A stretch of 52,280 nucleotides of DNA from Niveispirillum sp. (GCF_017996735.1 NZ_JAGOGJ010000040.1:1-52280); one strand, 5' to 3'. Counted from the first letter of the stretch, positions 37,147 through 46,396 are shown. The notes: generated by a model not told the origin, from the letters alone. Numbers and translations: made by a program.

Positions 37147-37169
37147 AAGGGTCATGGTCCATGACCCTT
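37147..37169. repeat. Palindrome AAGGGTCATGG-T-CCATGACCCTT
   Basis: A perfect 11-bp inverted repeat with a one-base centre, between nlpD and the small lipoprotein gene. A closely related sequence (GGGTCAT / ATGACCC) occurs at 46397-46415, downstream of yajC. Confidence 0.7.
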
Positions 37170-37198
37170 GCTATAAAACAAAGGCTTGGCCCTGGGTC

Positions 37199-37238
37199 TG
37201 AAAAGCAAAGGGCCGGGCACCCCGACGGTGCCCGGCCC
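37199..37238 (-). terminator. Terminator after small lipoprotein gene
   Basis: On the minus strand, a perfect 12-bp stem GGGCCGGGCACC / GGTGCCCGGCCC is followed by TTTGCTTTTC, 26 bp past the lipoprotein stop. Confidence 0.85.
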
Positions 37239-37263
37239 TGCTCAGATCGCCCGCAGGCTGATC

Positions 37264-37500
37264 TTACTTGTTGCCTTCCGGCGGGGTGGTCGGGGCCGTG
37301 CCCTCGGCCGGAGCGGGGGTGGTGCCTTCCGCGGGGGCGGCCGGGGCTTCTGCCGGGGCCGGCGCGGGTTCTGCGGCCGGTGCCGGCTGCTCAGCCGCCG
37401 GGGCCGGAGCCGGGGCGGGGGCGGCAGCCTCTTCCTTCTTGCCGCAGGCAGCCAGACCGACAACCATCAGGCCGGCAAAAACCAGGGGAAGCACGCGCAT
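37264..37500 (-). CDS. Small Pro/Ala-rich lipoprotein
   Basis: A 78-residue protein with a lipoprotein signal peptide (MRVLPLVFAGLMVVGLAAC, Cys19 in the lipobox) followed by GKKEE and a low-complexity tail of repeated PAPA, PAAE, APAEG units. The ribosome site GGAGCGAACA lies before the ATG. It has its own terminator. The tail is probably disordered and could span into the periplasm, but no function can be assigned. Similar Ala/Pro-tailed small lipoproteins are common in related bacteria. Confidence 0.85.
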   Translation of the reverse strand: MRVLPLVFAGLMVVGLAACGKKEEAAAPAPAPAPAAEQPAPAAEPAPAPAEAPAAPAEGTTPAPAEGTAPTTPPEGNK

Positions 37501-37724
37501 TGTTCGCTCCTTCGCTTATATGTGGCCAGTGTAAGGGGCCCATCCCCCCAACACCGGGTACGCTTCAACGCTCCAACCTTGAAGCTTTGAGGTTCCGTTG
37601 ACAACAGGGGCGATGCAGTTTTCCCCAGGAATTGCGTATTTTCCTGGCAGTCTGCCGCGCCTACCGCTGCCTACATGGGCAGGATCTCATTCAATTGCGG
37701 CAAAGCCATGCCCAATGCAGGAAA

Positions 37725-38135
37725 TTATGTTGGCTCATTGCCCATATTCTCGGCCAGCCGCGCCCGCGCCTGTTCCAGCGCGGACTTTAGCTGTAGGGCG
37801 GAATAGGGTTTCTGCACAAAACCCAGGGGCCGGGTCTGTGCCACCCGCTCCATCGTATGGTCGTCGGCATAGGCCGACAGGAAAATGCAGCGGATCCGCA
37901 GTTCCTGCCAGAGGCGCTGGGCCACCTGGACGCCGTCACTGGTGCCGCGCAGCCGGATATCCATGAGGGCCAGTTGCGGCCGTTCTGCCTGGGCCACGGC
38001 CAGGGCCTCCAGCTCCGAAGCCGCGATGCCGACCACGTTATGGCCCAACTCGCTGACCGTCAGCCTCACACCCAACGCGACCAGGGCATCATCCTCGACG
38101 ATCATCACCTTCAGCGGGGCGGCGGGTAAGGTCAC
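37725..38135 (-). CDS. Single-domain (CheY-like) response regulator
   Basis: A receiver without an output domain: acidic pocket VEDD (Asp15, Asp16), phospho-site Asp59 (LALMDIRL), Ser87/Ala88 and Lys109-Pro110 (FVQKPYS), all canonical. The likely start is a GTG at 38135, with AAGGGA upstream, giving 136 residues; an ATG at 38201 would add 22 poorly related residues. The sequence LRGTSDGVQVAQRLWQELRI is typical of receivers paired with HWE/HisKA_2 kinases. It stands alone, so its kinase is elsewhere. Confidence 0.88.
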   Translation of the reverse strand: MTLPAAPLKVMIVEDDALVALGVRLTVSELGHNVVGIAASELEALAVAQAERPQLALMDIRLRGTSDGVQVAQRLWQELRIRCIFLSAYADDHTMERVAQTRPLGFVQKPYSALQLKSALEQARARLAENMGNEPT

Positions 38136-38301
38136 CTCTTGTCCCTTTTCCTTTAAATCAAGGCGCGAATCCACCGGCGATCGGCAAATGGCTTGACCCA
38201 TAGGTTGATAAGACAGCCCGGCGGGGCGGGCAACCCAGCCACTCGGTCAACGCACTAAGCCAAAAGAATGTATCTGATCAAAAGGTATAGACCTCCACGC
38301 G

Positions 38302-38337
38302 AGGCGCCTCCGGCCTTATCGTCGGCCGGAGGCGCCT
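38302..38337 (-). terminator. Strong hairpin after binding-protein gene
   Basis: A perfect 14-bp stem AGGCGCCTCCGGCC / GGCCGGAGGCGCCT, 9 bp after the stop of the livK-like gene. The minus strand has no adjacent T-tract, so termination may be partial or the hairpin may protect the mRNA 3' end. Confidence 0.65.
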
Positions 38338-38345
38338 TACAAGGA

Positions 38346-39455
38346 TCATTGACCGGGGATCGGGGTATATTTGCCGTTGCTCCAACGGTAGACGACATAG
38401 TCGGTGATCTTGCGATCCCCCTTCGCATCGAAGGACAGGGGCCCGATCACCGTCGTATAGACGCCGTCGCGGATGCTGGCCGCCACCTTGTCGGCATCCA
38501 CCGTCTTCGCCTTGACCGCGGCCCCGGCCCAGACCTGCACGGCTGCGTAGGTGTACAGCGTATAGGCTTCCGGCTCGAATCCGGCGCCACGGAAACGCTT
38601 CACCACGTCGGCAGCTTCCGGCTTATCGCGATATTCGTTGCCGAAGGTGACCAGCGCGCCTTCGGCCGACGCGCCGGCAATGTTCCAGAATTCCTGGTTC
38701 ACAACCCCGTCGCCCGACATGAAGATTGCCTTCAGACCGGCATCCGCCATCTGGCGGACCAGAAGGCCGGCCTCCGTATGCAGGCCGCCGAAATAGACGA
38801 CGTTGACGCCGGCATCCTTCATCTTGGTGACCAGGGCCGACATGTCGCGGTCACCGACATTCACGGCATCGAACATGACCTCCTTCTTGCCACCCTTGTT
38901 CAGCGCGGCGCGCGTGGCTTCGGCAAGGCCCCGGCCATAGGTGGTCTGGTCATGGATGACGGCGATCTTGCCATCCTTGTGATTCTTGGTCAGCCAGGCG
39001 GCGGCGACATCGCCCTGCTGGTCGTCGCGCCCGCAGGTGCGGAAAACGGTGGTAAAGCCCTGCTCGGTCAGTTGCGGGTTGGTGGATGCCGGGCTGATCA
39101 TGATGATCCCTTCATCCGCGAACACCTTGGAAGAGGGAATCGACACGGCGGAATTGAAGTTGCCAAAGGCGGCAACGCCGCCCTGGGTGGCCAGCTTGTT
39201 GGCGATGGCAACGCCCTGGCTGGGGTTGGAGGCGTCGTCCAGATTGACCAGCACCAGTTTTTCACCCAGCAGCCCGCCCTTGGCATTGATGTCGGCGACC
39301 GCCATCTCGGCGCCACGGCGCATCTGTTCGCCGAATACCGCGTTGGGTCCGGTCAGCGGTGCCACCAGCCCGACAACCGTGTCGGCCAGCGCCGGCACAG
39401 CGGTCAGCATGGTGGCGGCGGCCAGCGTTACGGCCAGGGTCTTCTTCAAATTCAT
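38346..39455 (-). CDS. Branched-chain amino acid ABC transporter substrate-binding protein (LivK-like)
   Basis: A 369-residue periplasmic binding protein (type I fold). The signal peptide MNLKKTLAVTLAAATMLTAV is cut after ALA. The mature start DTVVGLVAPLTGPNAVFGEQ and the blocks MISPASTNPQLTEQ and VIHDQTTYGRGLAEATRAAL are typical of leucine/isoleucine/valine-binding proteins. The ATG at 39455 is preferred to a TTG nine bases upstream. The livH/M/G/F permease and ATPase genes are not adjacent, so it is an orphan that must use a transporter encoded elsewhere. Ligand specificity is uncertain. Confidence 0.94.
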   Translation of the reverse strand: MNLKKTLAVTLAAATMLTAVPALADTVVGLVAPLTGPNAVFGEQMRRGAEMAVADINAKGGLLGEKLVLVNLDDASNPSQGVAIANKLATQGGVAAFGNFNSAVSIPSSKVFADEGIIMISPASTNPQLTEQGFTTVFRTCGRDDQQGDVAAAWLTKNHKDGKIAVIHDQTTYGRGLAEATRAALNKGGKKEVMFDAVNVGDRDMSALVTKMKDAGVNVVYFGGLHTEAGLLVRQMADAGLKAIFMSGDGVVNQEFWNIAGASAEGALVTFGNEYRDKPEAADVVKRFRGAGFEPEAYTLYTYAAVQVWAGAAVKAKTVDADKVAASIRDGVYTTVIGPLSFDAKGDRKITDYVVYRWSNGKYTPIPGQ

Positions 39456-39557
39456 TGTCGCCAATCTCCCATGGGGGCGTGGAACTTGGTCCGAAGGCTA
39501 TCACGCGGGGCCGACCTGTTAAATCTGTTGCTTGGCCATGAAGGTCGTTATTGGTGC

Positions 39558-39586
39558 TTGAACCGTGTGGCGCGATTTGCTATCCA
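39558..39586 (+). promoter_or_regulatory. Predicted tRNA-Leu promoter
   Basis: TTGAAC (39558-39563), a 17-bp spacer and TATCCA (39581-39586) form a good sigma-70 type promoter about 45 bp before the tRNA 5' end. Confidence 0.6.
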
Positions 39587-39631
39587 GCGCTCCACCAGAC
39601 GGCAAGCCTGTCTGGTTTTCGACATGTGCTT

Positions 39632-39716
39632 GCGGCCGTGGCGGAATTGGTAGACGCGCAGCGTTGAGGTCGCTGTGGGGCAACCCGTGAAAGTTCGAGT
39701 CTTTTCGGCCGCACCA
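39632..39716 (+). tRNA. tRNA-Leu (anticodon GAG)
   Basis: An 85-nt class II tRNA with encoded CCA. The acceptor stem is GCGGCCG / CGGCCGC with discriminator A. The anticodon stem-loop CAGCG-TTGAGGT-CGCTG gives anticodon GAG, reading CUC/CUU leucine codons. A long variable arm (TGGGGCAACCCG region) and T-arm AGTTCGAGTCT follow. A terminator lies just downstream. Confidence 0.95.
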
Positions 39717-39730
39717 TGATCAAGACGCGA

Positions 39731-39764
39731 AAGCCCCGGAACAGCGATGTTCCGGGGCTTCGTG
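39731..39764 (+). terminator. Terminator after tRNA-Leu
   Basis: A 13-bp stem AAGCCCCGGAACA / TGTTCCGGGGCTT with loop GCGA, beginning 15 nt after the tRNA end. Its U-tract is short. Confidence 0.8.
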
Positions 39765-39837
39765 CTTTCAGGACTCATTCTTTTCGATGGGTGCGGTTGG
39801 GGGGCGACGGGATTGCCCTGTTCCGCAATGATCTGGA

Positions 39838-39878
39838 AAATGCCAAGGGCCGCGCGGTTTCCCGGCGCGGCCCTTGGC
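39838..39878 (-). terminator. Terminator after methyltransferase pair
   Basis: A perfect 14-bp stem GCCAAGGGCCGCGC / GCGCGGCCCTTGGC; on the minus strand it is followed by ATTTTCC. It lies 18 bp past the stop of the gene at 39897-40661. Confidence 0.82.
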
Positions 39879-39896
39879 TACCAAACCGGCATACGG

Positions 39897-40661
39897 TCAA
39901 GCGGCTGGAACCACGGCCGCCACCCCCCGTTCCAGGATGGCCTGTGTCAGGCTGTTGCTGCCATAGACGTCGCAGAACACATCGAACCCTTCCGGGAACT
40001 CTTCCGACGCCAGCGCGATACCTGATGGCGTGGCGAAAAAGATCTGGGCGGGAATGGGGTTGCGGCTGACAGCGGCGGATAGGCCCTCCACCATCTTGTG
40101 GGCCAGCACATCGTGGAAGCCATAGATGGTGCGGCGGTGACCGAACGGCCGCAGGCTGTCGAAATCCTTCTGGACGGCGTCATTGGTATGCAGGCCGTCA
40201 ACAAAGGCGAAATCGATGGCGCCACCCAGTTCGCGCTCGATGATTTCGGCATTGTTTTCCGGCGAACTGCCCTTCACCACCTTGACGTTCAGGCCTTCGG
40301 TCTGGGCAATGGTATTCGTCGCCTCGATCCAGCGATCGGTGAACGGCTCCAGACCGATCTCGATTGCCACCACTTTGGCCTGTGGATTCATCAGGGCCAG
40401 GGCCAGCGTGCTGAAGCCGAAGCTGTTGCCGATGATGAAGATGTTCTTGAAATCGGTCAGGCTGCTCAGCGACTCAAGGAAGGCGATTTCCCGCATCGCG
40501 ATGCCCAGATGGTAGGTCTGGTTCAGATGCCCGACATAGAGCCGCGTGAAGACAAAGCTGTCCGTCTTCATGTATCCCGGCTCCAGCTCCGAGGAGAGCG
40601 TGTAACCGTTCTTCTTGTAGATTTCGAACAGGCGCAGCGCCACCGCTTTGGACTTGGCCAT
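39897..40661 (-). CDS. Class I SAM-dependent methyltransferase (Methyltransf_24-like)
   Basis: A 254-residue protein with a Rossmann-like SAM domain: motif I region NIFIIGNSFGFSTLALALMN (from about 72), acidic end of strand 2 (VVAIEIG), and IDFAFVDGLHTNDAVQKDFD, typical of Methyltransf_24/CmcI-like enzymes. Motif I reads GNSFGFS where GxGxG is usual, so SAM binding may be altered. It sits 11 bp after an FkbM methyltransferase gene and shares its transcript. The pair may modify a glycan or small molecule, but no glycosyltransferase is nearby. Confidence 0.85.
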   Translation of the reverse strand: MAKSKAVALRLFEIYKKNGYTLSSELEPGYMKTDSFVFTRLYVGHLNQTYHLGIAMREIAFLESLSSLTDFKNIFIIGNSFGFSTLALALMNPQAKVVAIEIGLEPFTDRWIEATNTIAQTEGLNVKVVKGSSPENNAEIIERELGGAIDFAFVDGLHTNDAVQKDFDSLRPFGHRRTIYGFHDVLAHKMVEGLSAAVSRNPIPAQIFFATPSGIALASEEFPEGFDVFCDVYGSNSLTQAILERGVAAVVPAA

Positions 40662-40672
40662 GATGTCGTTCC

Positions 40673-41551
40673 TTATTTCCAGAAGCCAAGATCGACGCCG
40701 GGCCCCTTGCCACGATTGAGATAGCCCAGGACTTCGCTGGTCGACACGATCGTTTCCGGCTGGTCCAGGATGACCTTGTTCTTATAGCGGTCCAGGAAGG
40801 CCGTGAATTTGGCCATGTCGAACGCCGGCTTGTCGATATTCTCAATCTCGATCACGCCGCCGATCACGTTGTCCCAGACCTCGTCCGGCAGCAGGGTGAT
40901 GATCTTTTCGTCATAACCCTGGGTATCGGACTTGTAGAAGATTGGCAGGCCGTCTTCCAGCCAGCGGCGTGCCTCCACGGCGGCATTGATCACCTTGACC
41001 TCCGTCGCGCCCTTGGTCTGTGCGCCGGCCAGATCGTCGGATACCAAGCTGTTATTGCCGCAATTCTGCAGGTCCAGGAACAGCCGGAAGACGCCATCCG
41101 TCTCGGCCAGCCCCACCATTTCCGGCACGACATTGTTGAAGCAGGCGACATTGTGCAGCAGGCAGGCGAAATTGTCAGGCTCCGGCTCATAGGCAAAGGC
41201 GCGTTTGACATTGTCGCACCAGCCCAGAACCTGACGGGTGAACAGCCCCATATTGGCCCCCACATCCACCACAACAGCGGCCGGTACGGTTTCCAGCAGC
41301 TTCTTGGCGAACAGCAGTTCCTCGATCTGCCAATGGTGATTGGCCAGAATCGCGGGAGTGATGGCGGAATCGCAACGGGTACGGATCGTGGCCGTACTGG
41401 GGGATGCGCTTGCCTGCGCGTAAAGGCCGCGCCCCGGCCGTGGCTGGAATTCGATGTTCAGGACACCGAGTTGCACGCGCATGAAATCGATATGGGAACG
41501 AAAGTTGTTCCAGAAAGTGGCCTTATCATTAACGCCGTCGGGCAGAGACAT
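40673..41551 (-). CDS. FkbM family methyltransferase
   Basis: A 292-residue FkbM-type O-methyltransferase: SAM motif VVVDVGANMGLFTRQVL, then AFAYEPEPDNFACLLHNVAC, and the family block IFYKSDTQGYDEKIITLLP. The ATG at 41551 follows AAAGGAAG, a good ribosome site; a longer frame adds 27 low-complexity residues. FkbM enzymes methylate sugar or polyketide hydroxyls and are common in surface-polysaccharide loci. It is the first gene of a two-gene minus operon. Confidence 0.9.
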   Translation of the reverse strand: MSLPDGVNDKATFWNNFRSHIDFMRVQLGVLNIEFQPRPGRGLYAQASASPSTATIRTRCDSAITPAILANHHWQIEELLFAKKLLETVPAAVVVDVGANMGLFTRQVLGWCDNVKRAFAYEPEPDNFACLLHNVACFNNVVPEMVGLAETDGVFRLFLDLQNCGNNSLVSDDLAGAQTKGATEVKVINAAVEARRWLEDGLPIFYKSDTQGYDEKIITLLPDEVWDNVIGGVIEIENIDKPAFDMAKFTAFLDRYKNKVILDQPETIVSTSEVLGYLNRGKGPGVDLGFWK

Positions 41552-41907
41552 CGCATCGCTTCCTTTGCGCGGGCTGGGCGCGGCCGCCGGAGATGAAGAT
41601 AACGCGGGGGATATTACGGCTGCGCCCATCACTGCGGAGCATTACATAAATAAAATGGAAAAGGGAACAGGTGACCGAGAGTTGCGCGGCGGATTTTGCT
41701 TCAGTCCATTTATCACCAGATAGTAAAGAGCCTGCCGATCCCTCCGCGCCCCCTTGTCTGCGATGCGGGCAAGGCTATCGTCTGATCCTGGCCATCGGGG
41801 CTGATCCCTGCGGATCGCATCCCCCAATGGCTGGACAGCGGCGGCTGTCCGGGCCTAACTAGGGACCAACAAAAATCCGTTCAGGTTTGTTGGGAGTTCA
41901 CCCTGAA
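41552..41907. other. Divergent spacer and maeB leader
   Basis: A 356-bp spacer between the FkbM gene and maeB. It contains the hairpin GGACAGC / GCTGTCC (41833-41839 with 41844-41850) and the inverted repeat CCAACAAA / TTTGTTGG (41866-41873 with 41886-41893). The right arm of the latter overlaps the GGAG that precedes the maeB start. Promoters for both directions must lie here. No gene is visible. Confidence 0.55.
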
Positions 41908-44199
41908 ATGACCGATGCCTTCCGTGATGCGGCGCTGGATTATCACCGTCTTCCCGTTCCCGGCAAAATCGCCGTAACGCCGACCAAGCCGCTGGCGACA
42001 CAGCGCGATCTGGCACTGGCCTATTCCCCCGGCGTTGCGCATGCCTGCGAAGCCATCGTGGAGGACGAGGCCAACGCCGCCAAATATACCAGCCGCGGCA
42101 ATCTGGTGGCGGTCATCACCAACGGCACGGCCGTGCTGGGCCTGGGCGATATCGGTCCGCTTGCGTCCAAGCCGGTGATGGAAGGCAAGGGTGTCCTGTT
42201 CAAGAAGTTCGCCGGCATCGATGTGTTCGACATCGAGATCAGCGAGAAGGATCCCGACAAGCTGGTGGATGTCATCGCCGCGCTGGAGCCGACCTTCGGT
42301 GGCATCAATCTTGAAGATATCAAGGCGCCCGAATGCTTCTATGTCGAGAAGCAGTTGCGCGAGCGCATGAAGATCCCTGTCTTCCACGATGACCAGCATG
42401 GAACCGCCATCATCGTGGCGGCTGCCATCACCAATGCACTGAAGCTGACGGGCCGGGATTTCGCTTCGGTCAAGCTGGTCTGCTCCGGTGCCGGGGCGGC
42501 GGCGCTTGCCTGTCTGGATCTGTTGGTCGATATGGGCCTCCCGGTGGACAATGTCTGGGTCAACGACATCAAGGGTGTGGTCTATCAGGGCCGCACCGAA
42601 CTGATGGACCCGCGCAAGGAGCGTTACGCCAAGCCCACCAACGCCCGCACGCTGGACGACATCATCGGCGATGCCGACATCTTCCTGGGCCTGTCCGCTC
42701 CCCGCGTCCTGACTCAGGACATGGTGAAGAAGATGGCGGCCAATCCGATCGTGATGGCGTTGGCCAACCCCACCCCGGAAATCATGCCGGACGAAGTGAA
42801 GGCCGTGCGCCCGGATGCCATCGTCGGCACCGGCCGTTCGGACTTCCCCAATCAGGTCAACAATGTCCTGTGTTTCCCGTTCATTTTCCGCGGGGCGCTG
42901 GATGTCGGGGCCACCACCATCAACGAGGCGATGAAGATCGCCGCCGTCAATGCCATCGCCCGGCTGGCCCAGGCGGAGGTGCATGATGTGGTGGCCATGG
43001 CCTACGGCGAAGCGCCGCCCAGCTTCGGTCCGGAATACCTGATCCCGCGCCCCTTCGATCCGCGCCTGATCCTGGAAATCGCCCCGGCCGTGGCGCAGGC
43101 GGCAATGGATAGCGGTGTCGCCACCCGTCCGATCAAGGATTTCGACGCCTATCGCGAACAACTGGGCCAGTTCGTCTTCCGCTCCGGCCTGCTGATGAAG
43201 CCGGTCTTCGCCAAGGCCAAGGCCGATCCGCGCCGCATTGCCTATGCGGAGGGCGAGGAGGAACGGGTGCTGCGCGCCGCCCAGCAGGTGCTGGAAGACG
43301 GCATCGCCCAGCCGATCCTGATCGGCCGCCGGGAGGTTGTGGCCCGCCGTATCGAAAAGTTGGGGCTGCGTCTGCGCCTGGGCGAGAATGTGCGCCTGAT
43401 CGACCCGCAGAATGATCCCGCCTATAATGATTACTGGCAGACCTACCATCGCAAGATGGAGCGCAACGGCGTTTCGCCCGACCGCGCTCGTCAGGTGGTG
43501 CGCACCAACCCGACCGTCATCGGTGCGCTGATGGTGGAAAAGGGTGAGGCGGACGCCCTGGTTTGCGGCACGGTCGGCCTGTATGACTGGCACATGAAGC
43601 ATGTGAATGACGTGATCGGCAAGAAGCCGGGAGCCCGTGTGATGGCGGCCCTGTCGGTGCTGATCCTCAATCGCGGCACCTTCTTCCTGACCGACACCTA
43701 TGTGAATGCCAACCCGACCGCCGCCGATCTGGCCGACATCACCGATCTTGCGGCGGAGGAGGTGCGGCGGTTTGGCCTGTCGCCGAAGATCGCGCTTCTG
43801 TCCCATTCCAGCTTCGGCAGCCACAATGACGCTTCCGCCGTGAAGATGCGGGAGGCGTTGCAGGCCATCACCACCCGCTATCCGAACCTGGAAGTGGAGG
43901 GCGAAATGCATGCGGACGCGGCCATCAGCCCGGAAATCCGCAGCCGCATTTTCCCCAACAGCCGGCTGCACGGTTCCGCCAACCTGCTGGTCATGCCCGA
44001 CCGCGACAGCGCCAACGTTTCCTTCAACCTGTTGAAGGTTCTGGGCGATGGCCTGACGGTGGGACCTGTGCTGCTGGGCACCGCAAAGCCGGCACATATC
44101 CTGACCCCGTCGGTCACGGTCCGTGGCATTGTCAACATGTCGGCGCTGGCGGTTATCGACGCGCAGATGCACAATTCCACCGTCGCGCAGGAGCGTTGA
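41908..44199 (+). CDS. maeB: NADP-dependent malic enzyme with phosphotransacetylase-like domain
   Basis: A 763-residue MaeB-type malic enzyme that decarboxylates malate to pyruvate with NADP+. The malic N-terminal domain (about 15-160) has [16 protein letters not shown], and the NAD(P)-binding domain (about 165-430) has [20 protein letters not shown] and [16 protein letters not shown]. The C-terminal PTA/PTB-like domain (about 440-760) is regulatory and normally responds to acetyl-CoA. The ATG at 41908 starts the conserved [13 protein letters not shown]; a TTG at 41887 is an alternative. Length is full. It supplies NADPH and pyruvate during growth on C4 acids and fits a PHB-forming lifestyle. 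Confidence 0.96.
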   Translation: MTDAFRDAALDYHRLPVPGKIAVTPTKPLATQRDLALAYSPGVAHACEAIVEDEANAAKYTSRGNLVAVITNGTAVLGLGDIGPLASKPVMEGKGVLFKKFAGIDVFDIEISEKDPDKLVDVIAALEPTFGGINLEDIKAPECFYVEKQLRERMKIPVFHDDQHGTAIIVAAAITNALKLTGRDFASVKLVCSGAGAAALACLDLLVDMGLPVDNVWVNDIKGVVYQGRTELMDPRKERYAKPTNARTLDDIIGDADIFLGLSAPRVLTQDMVKKMAANPIVMALANPTPEIMPDEVKAVRPDAIVGTGRSDFPNQVNNVLCFPFIFRGALDVGATTINEAMKIAAVNAIARLAQAEVHDVVAMAYGEAPPSFGPEYLIPRPFDPRLILEIAPAVAQAAMDSGVATRPIKDFDAYREQLGQFVFRSGLLMKPVFAKAKADPRRIAYAEGEEERVLRAAQQVLEDGIAQPILIGRREVVARRIEKLGLRLRLGENVRLIDPQNDPAYNDYWQTYHRKMERNGVSPDRARQVVRTNPTVIGALMVEKGEADALVCGTVGLYDWHMKHVNDVIGKKPGARVMAALSVLILNRGTFFLTDTYVNANPTAADLADITDLAAEEVRRFGLSPKIALLSHSSFGSHNDASAVKMREALQAITTRYPNLEVEGEMHADAAISPEIRSRIFPNSRLHGSANLLVMPDRDSANVSFNLLKVLGDGLTVGPVLLGTAKPAHILTPSVTVRGIVNMSALAVIDAQMHNSTVAQER

Positions 44200-44267
44200 C
44201 GACATTCGGGCGGGCCGCATGAACGCTGATTGCGGCCCGTTGAACATTGTTGAAACAGGACGGCGAT

Positions 44268-44888
44268 ATGATGGTTGAGTTGAAGCGCTTCCTTCATGTC
44301 GGCTGCGGTTTGAAGCGGCGTCATGAAACAACCCGGGCCTTTGCCAGCGATGGCTGGGAAGAGGTGCGCTTCGACATCGATCCGGCGGTTGGTCCCGATA
44401 TCGTCGGATCGATGGTCAATATGGAGATGGTGTCGTCCGGGTCGATGGACGCCATCTTTTCCAGCCACAATATCGAGCACCAGTATTTCCACGAGGTGCC
44501 GGTGGCATTGGCCGAATGCCGGCGGGTGCTGAAGCCGGATGGGTTCCTGATCCTCACCTGTCCGGATCTGCAGGGCATTGCGGCGCTGGTGGCGAAGGGC
44601 AAGCTGATGGAGCCTTATGCCGTTTCGCCGGCCGGCCCCATTTCCGCGATCGACGTCCTTTATGGCCATCGTCCCTCCCTGGCCTTGGGGAACCACTTCA
44701 TGGCGCATCGCTGCGGCTTCACGCGTGACAGCCTGGCTCATCTTTTGCAGCAGGCCGGGTTCCAGGCGGTTGCCGGTATCGCACGGGGACATCCCTTCTA
44801 TGATTTGTGGATGGTCGCGTCGAACGTCCCATTGCTGGGCCCTGAACTCCGTGTCTTGGCAAACGCCCATTTCCCGGAACAGCGTTAG
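44268..44888 (+). CDS. SAM-dependent methyltransferase (Methyltransf_11-like)
   Basis: A 206-residue protein beginning FLHVGCGLKRRHETTRAF (motif I VGCG). It has an acidic strand-2 end (VRFDIDP) and the motif IFSSHNIEHQYFHEVPVALA ... ECRRVLKPDGFLILTCPDL, the hallmark of class I enzymes related to WcaG/UbiE-like glycan-locus methyltransferases. The ATG at 44268 lies after AGGACGG. It sits 68 bp downstream of maeB and is the third methyltransferase within 5 kb. The substrate is unknown. Confidence 0.88.
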   Translation: MMVELKRFLHVGCGLKRRHETTRAFASDGWEEVRFDIDPAVGPDIVGSMVNMEMVSSGSMDAIFSSHNIEHQYFHEVPVALAECRRVLKPDGFLILTCPDLQGIAALVAKGKLMEPYAVSPAGPISAIDVLYGHRPSLALGNHFMAHRCGFTRDSLAHLLQQAGFQAVAGIARGHPFYDLWMVASNVPLLGPELRVLANAHFPEQR

Positions 44889-44936
44889 CAGGCTGCCGAT
44901 CGTCCCGGTCGGCGATAACTCGATCGAGGTCAGGTC

Positions 44937-46298
44937 TTGACGGTGCAGGAGCCCGAAAGGGCGCAGATGCATTCCATTTCGGATTTTCTGGATGCCGGGG
45001 ATGCGCAAAGCGCGGCCGCGGCGCTGGCGGAACTGCATCCATCGGACATTGCCGACCTGTTGGAACAGGCGGACGAGGATCGGCGTGAATTGCTGATTGT
45101 TCTGTTGCGCCCGCAATTTGACGCGGAAATCCTGACCTATCTTTCCGTGGACCTGCGTGATGAGGTGATGGAACGGCTGGAGCCGAAGGCTCTGGCCGCC
45201 GCCGTCGCGGAACTGGACACCGACGATGCGGTCGATGTCATCCAGGATCTGGACGAAGAGGCGCAGCGATCGATTCTCTCCAACCTGCCGCCGGAAGCGC
45301 GGGCGCTGGTGGAGGAGGGGCTCACCTATCCGGAATACTCGGCCGGCCGTCTGATGGGCCGGCAGTTCGTCTCCGTGCCCGAATTCTGGACGGTTGGCGG
45401 CCTGCTGGATTTTCTGCGTGCCGCGGCCACCACGGATGACAGCGACCTGCCCGAGCAATTTTACGACATTTTTGTCGTTGACCCGATGCACCGGGTCATG
45501 GGCAGCGTACCGCTGTCGCGGGTGCTGCGGGCCAAGCGCGGCGTCAAACTGGCCGATATCCTGCACGATGATATCCACCGCATCCCCGTGACCATGGATC
45601 AGGAGGAGGTGGCCCGCCTTTTCCGCAATTACGGACTTGTATCCGCGCCGGTGATGGACCGGAACGGGCGGCTGGTCGGCGTGATTACCGTCGATGACGT
45701 GGTGGACGTGATCGAGGAGGAGGCGGAGGCTGACCTTCTGGCCATGGGTGGTGTGGGCGAGGACGACCTTTACCGTGCCGTGCTGTCGACCGCGCGTTCG
45801 CGGTTCCGCTGGCTGGCCTTCAATGTCGTGACGGCGTTGATTTCGGCCACGGTCATCAACCAGTTCACCAGCACCATCGCCCAAGTGGTGGCCCTGGCGG
45901 CCCTGATGCCCATCGTTGCCAGCATGGGGGGCAATGCCGGCACACAGGCATTGACCGTGGCCGTGCGCGCGCTGGCAACCAAGGAACTGACAACTGCCAA
46001 TGCCGCCCGGGTGATCGGCAAGGAAGTGCTGGTCGGCCTGTTGAACGGTCTGGCCCTGGCCTGCATTGTCGGGGGCATCGCCTATCTATGGTTCGGCCAT
46101 TCCCTGATCGGTGTGGTGATCGCGGGTGCGATGGTCATCAACCTGATCTGTGCGGGGCTTTTCGGTGGCCTGATCCCGTTCGTGCTGGACCGGATGAAGA
46201 TCGATCCGGCCGTGGCCTCAGGTGTGTTTTTGACCATGGTCACCGACGTGGTTGGCTTTCTGGCCTTCCTGGGACTGGCGACGTTGATCCTGCTCTGA
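44937..46298 (+). CDS. mgtE: Magnesium transporter MgtE
   Basis: A 453-residue MgtE channel. The N-domain (about 10-130) has LHPSDIADLLEQADEDRREL and DDAVDVIQDLDEE repeats. Two CBS domains follow (about 135-260, e.g. VSAPVMDRNGRLVGVITVDD), then the plug helix with acidic residues (DVIEEEAEADLLAMGG). Five membrane helices at the C-terminus include the pore block MPIVASMGGNAGTQALTV. Mg2+ bound between N and CBS domains closes the pore. The frame can start at a TTG at 44937; the ATG at 44967, with AAAGGG 5 nt upstream, is the more likely true start. Confidence 0.96.
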   Translation: MTVQEPERAQMHSISDFLDAGDAQSAAAALAELHPSDIADLLEQADEDRRELLIVLLRPQFDAEILTYLSVDLRDEVMERLEPKALAAAVAELDTDDAVDVIQDLDEEAQRSILSNLPPEARALVEEGLTYPEYSAGRLMGRQFVSVPEFWTVGGLLDFLRAAATTDDSDLPEQFYDIFVVDPMHRVMGSVPLSRVLRAKRGVKLADILHDDIHRIPVTMDQEEVARLFRNYGLVSAPVMDRNGRLVGVITVDDVVDVIEEEAEADLLAMGGVGEDDLYRAVLSTARSRFRWLAFNVVTALISATVINQFTSTIAQVVALAALMPIVASMGGNAGTQALTVAVRALATKELTTANAARVIGKEVLVGLLNGLALACIVGGIAYLWFGHSLIGVVIAGAMVINLICAGLFGGLIPFVLDRMKIDPAVASGVFLTMVTDVVGFLAFLGLATLILL

Positions 46299-46301
46299 AT
46301 C

Positions 46302-46342
46302 GAAAGGGCCCGATGCCGGTGCGATCCGGATCGGGCCCTTTC
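46302..46342. terminator. Bidirectional terminator between mgtE and yajC
   Basis: A perfect 13-bp stem GAAAGGGCCCGAT / ATCGGGCCCTTTC, 4 bp after the mgtE stop, with the T-run as part of the stem on both strands. Confidence 0.78.
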
Positions 46343-46396
46343 CCATGCTGACCTGACGCTGAGGAGACTTCAATCGTCCTCAACGCCGGCCACAAA

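Noticed and set aside
39717..41880. Integrated mobile element at tRNA-Leu
   Set aside because: No integrase, no duplicated tRNA 3' end and no phage or transposon gene were found.
41881..45884. Two long minus-strand frames (816 and 668 residues) opposite maeB and mgtE
   Set aside because: His/Gln/Asp-rich antisense shadows of two certain plus-strand genes.
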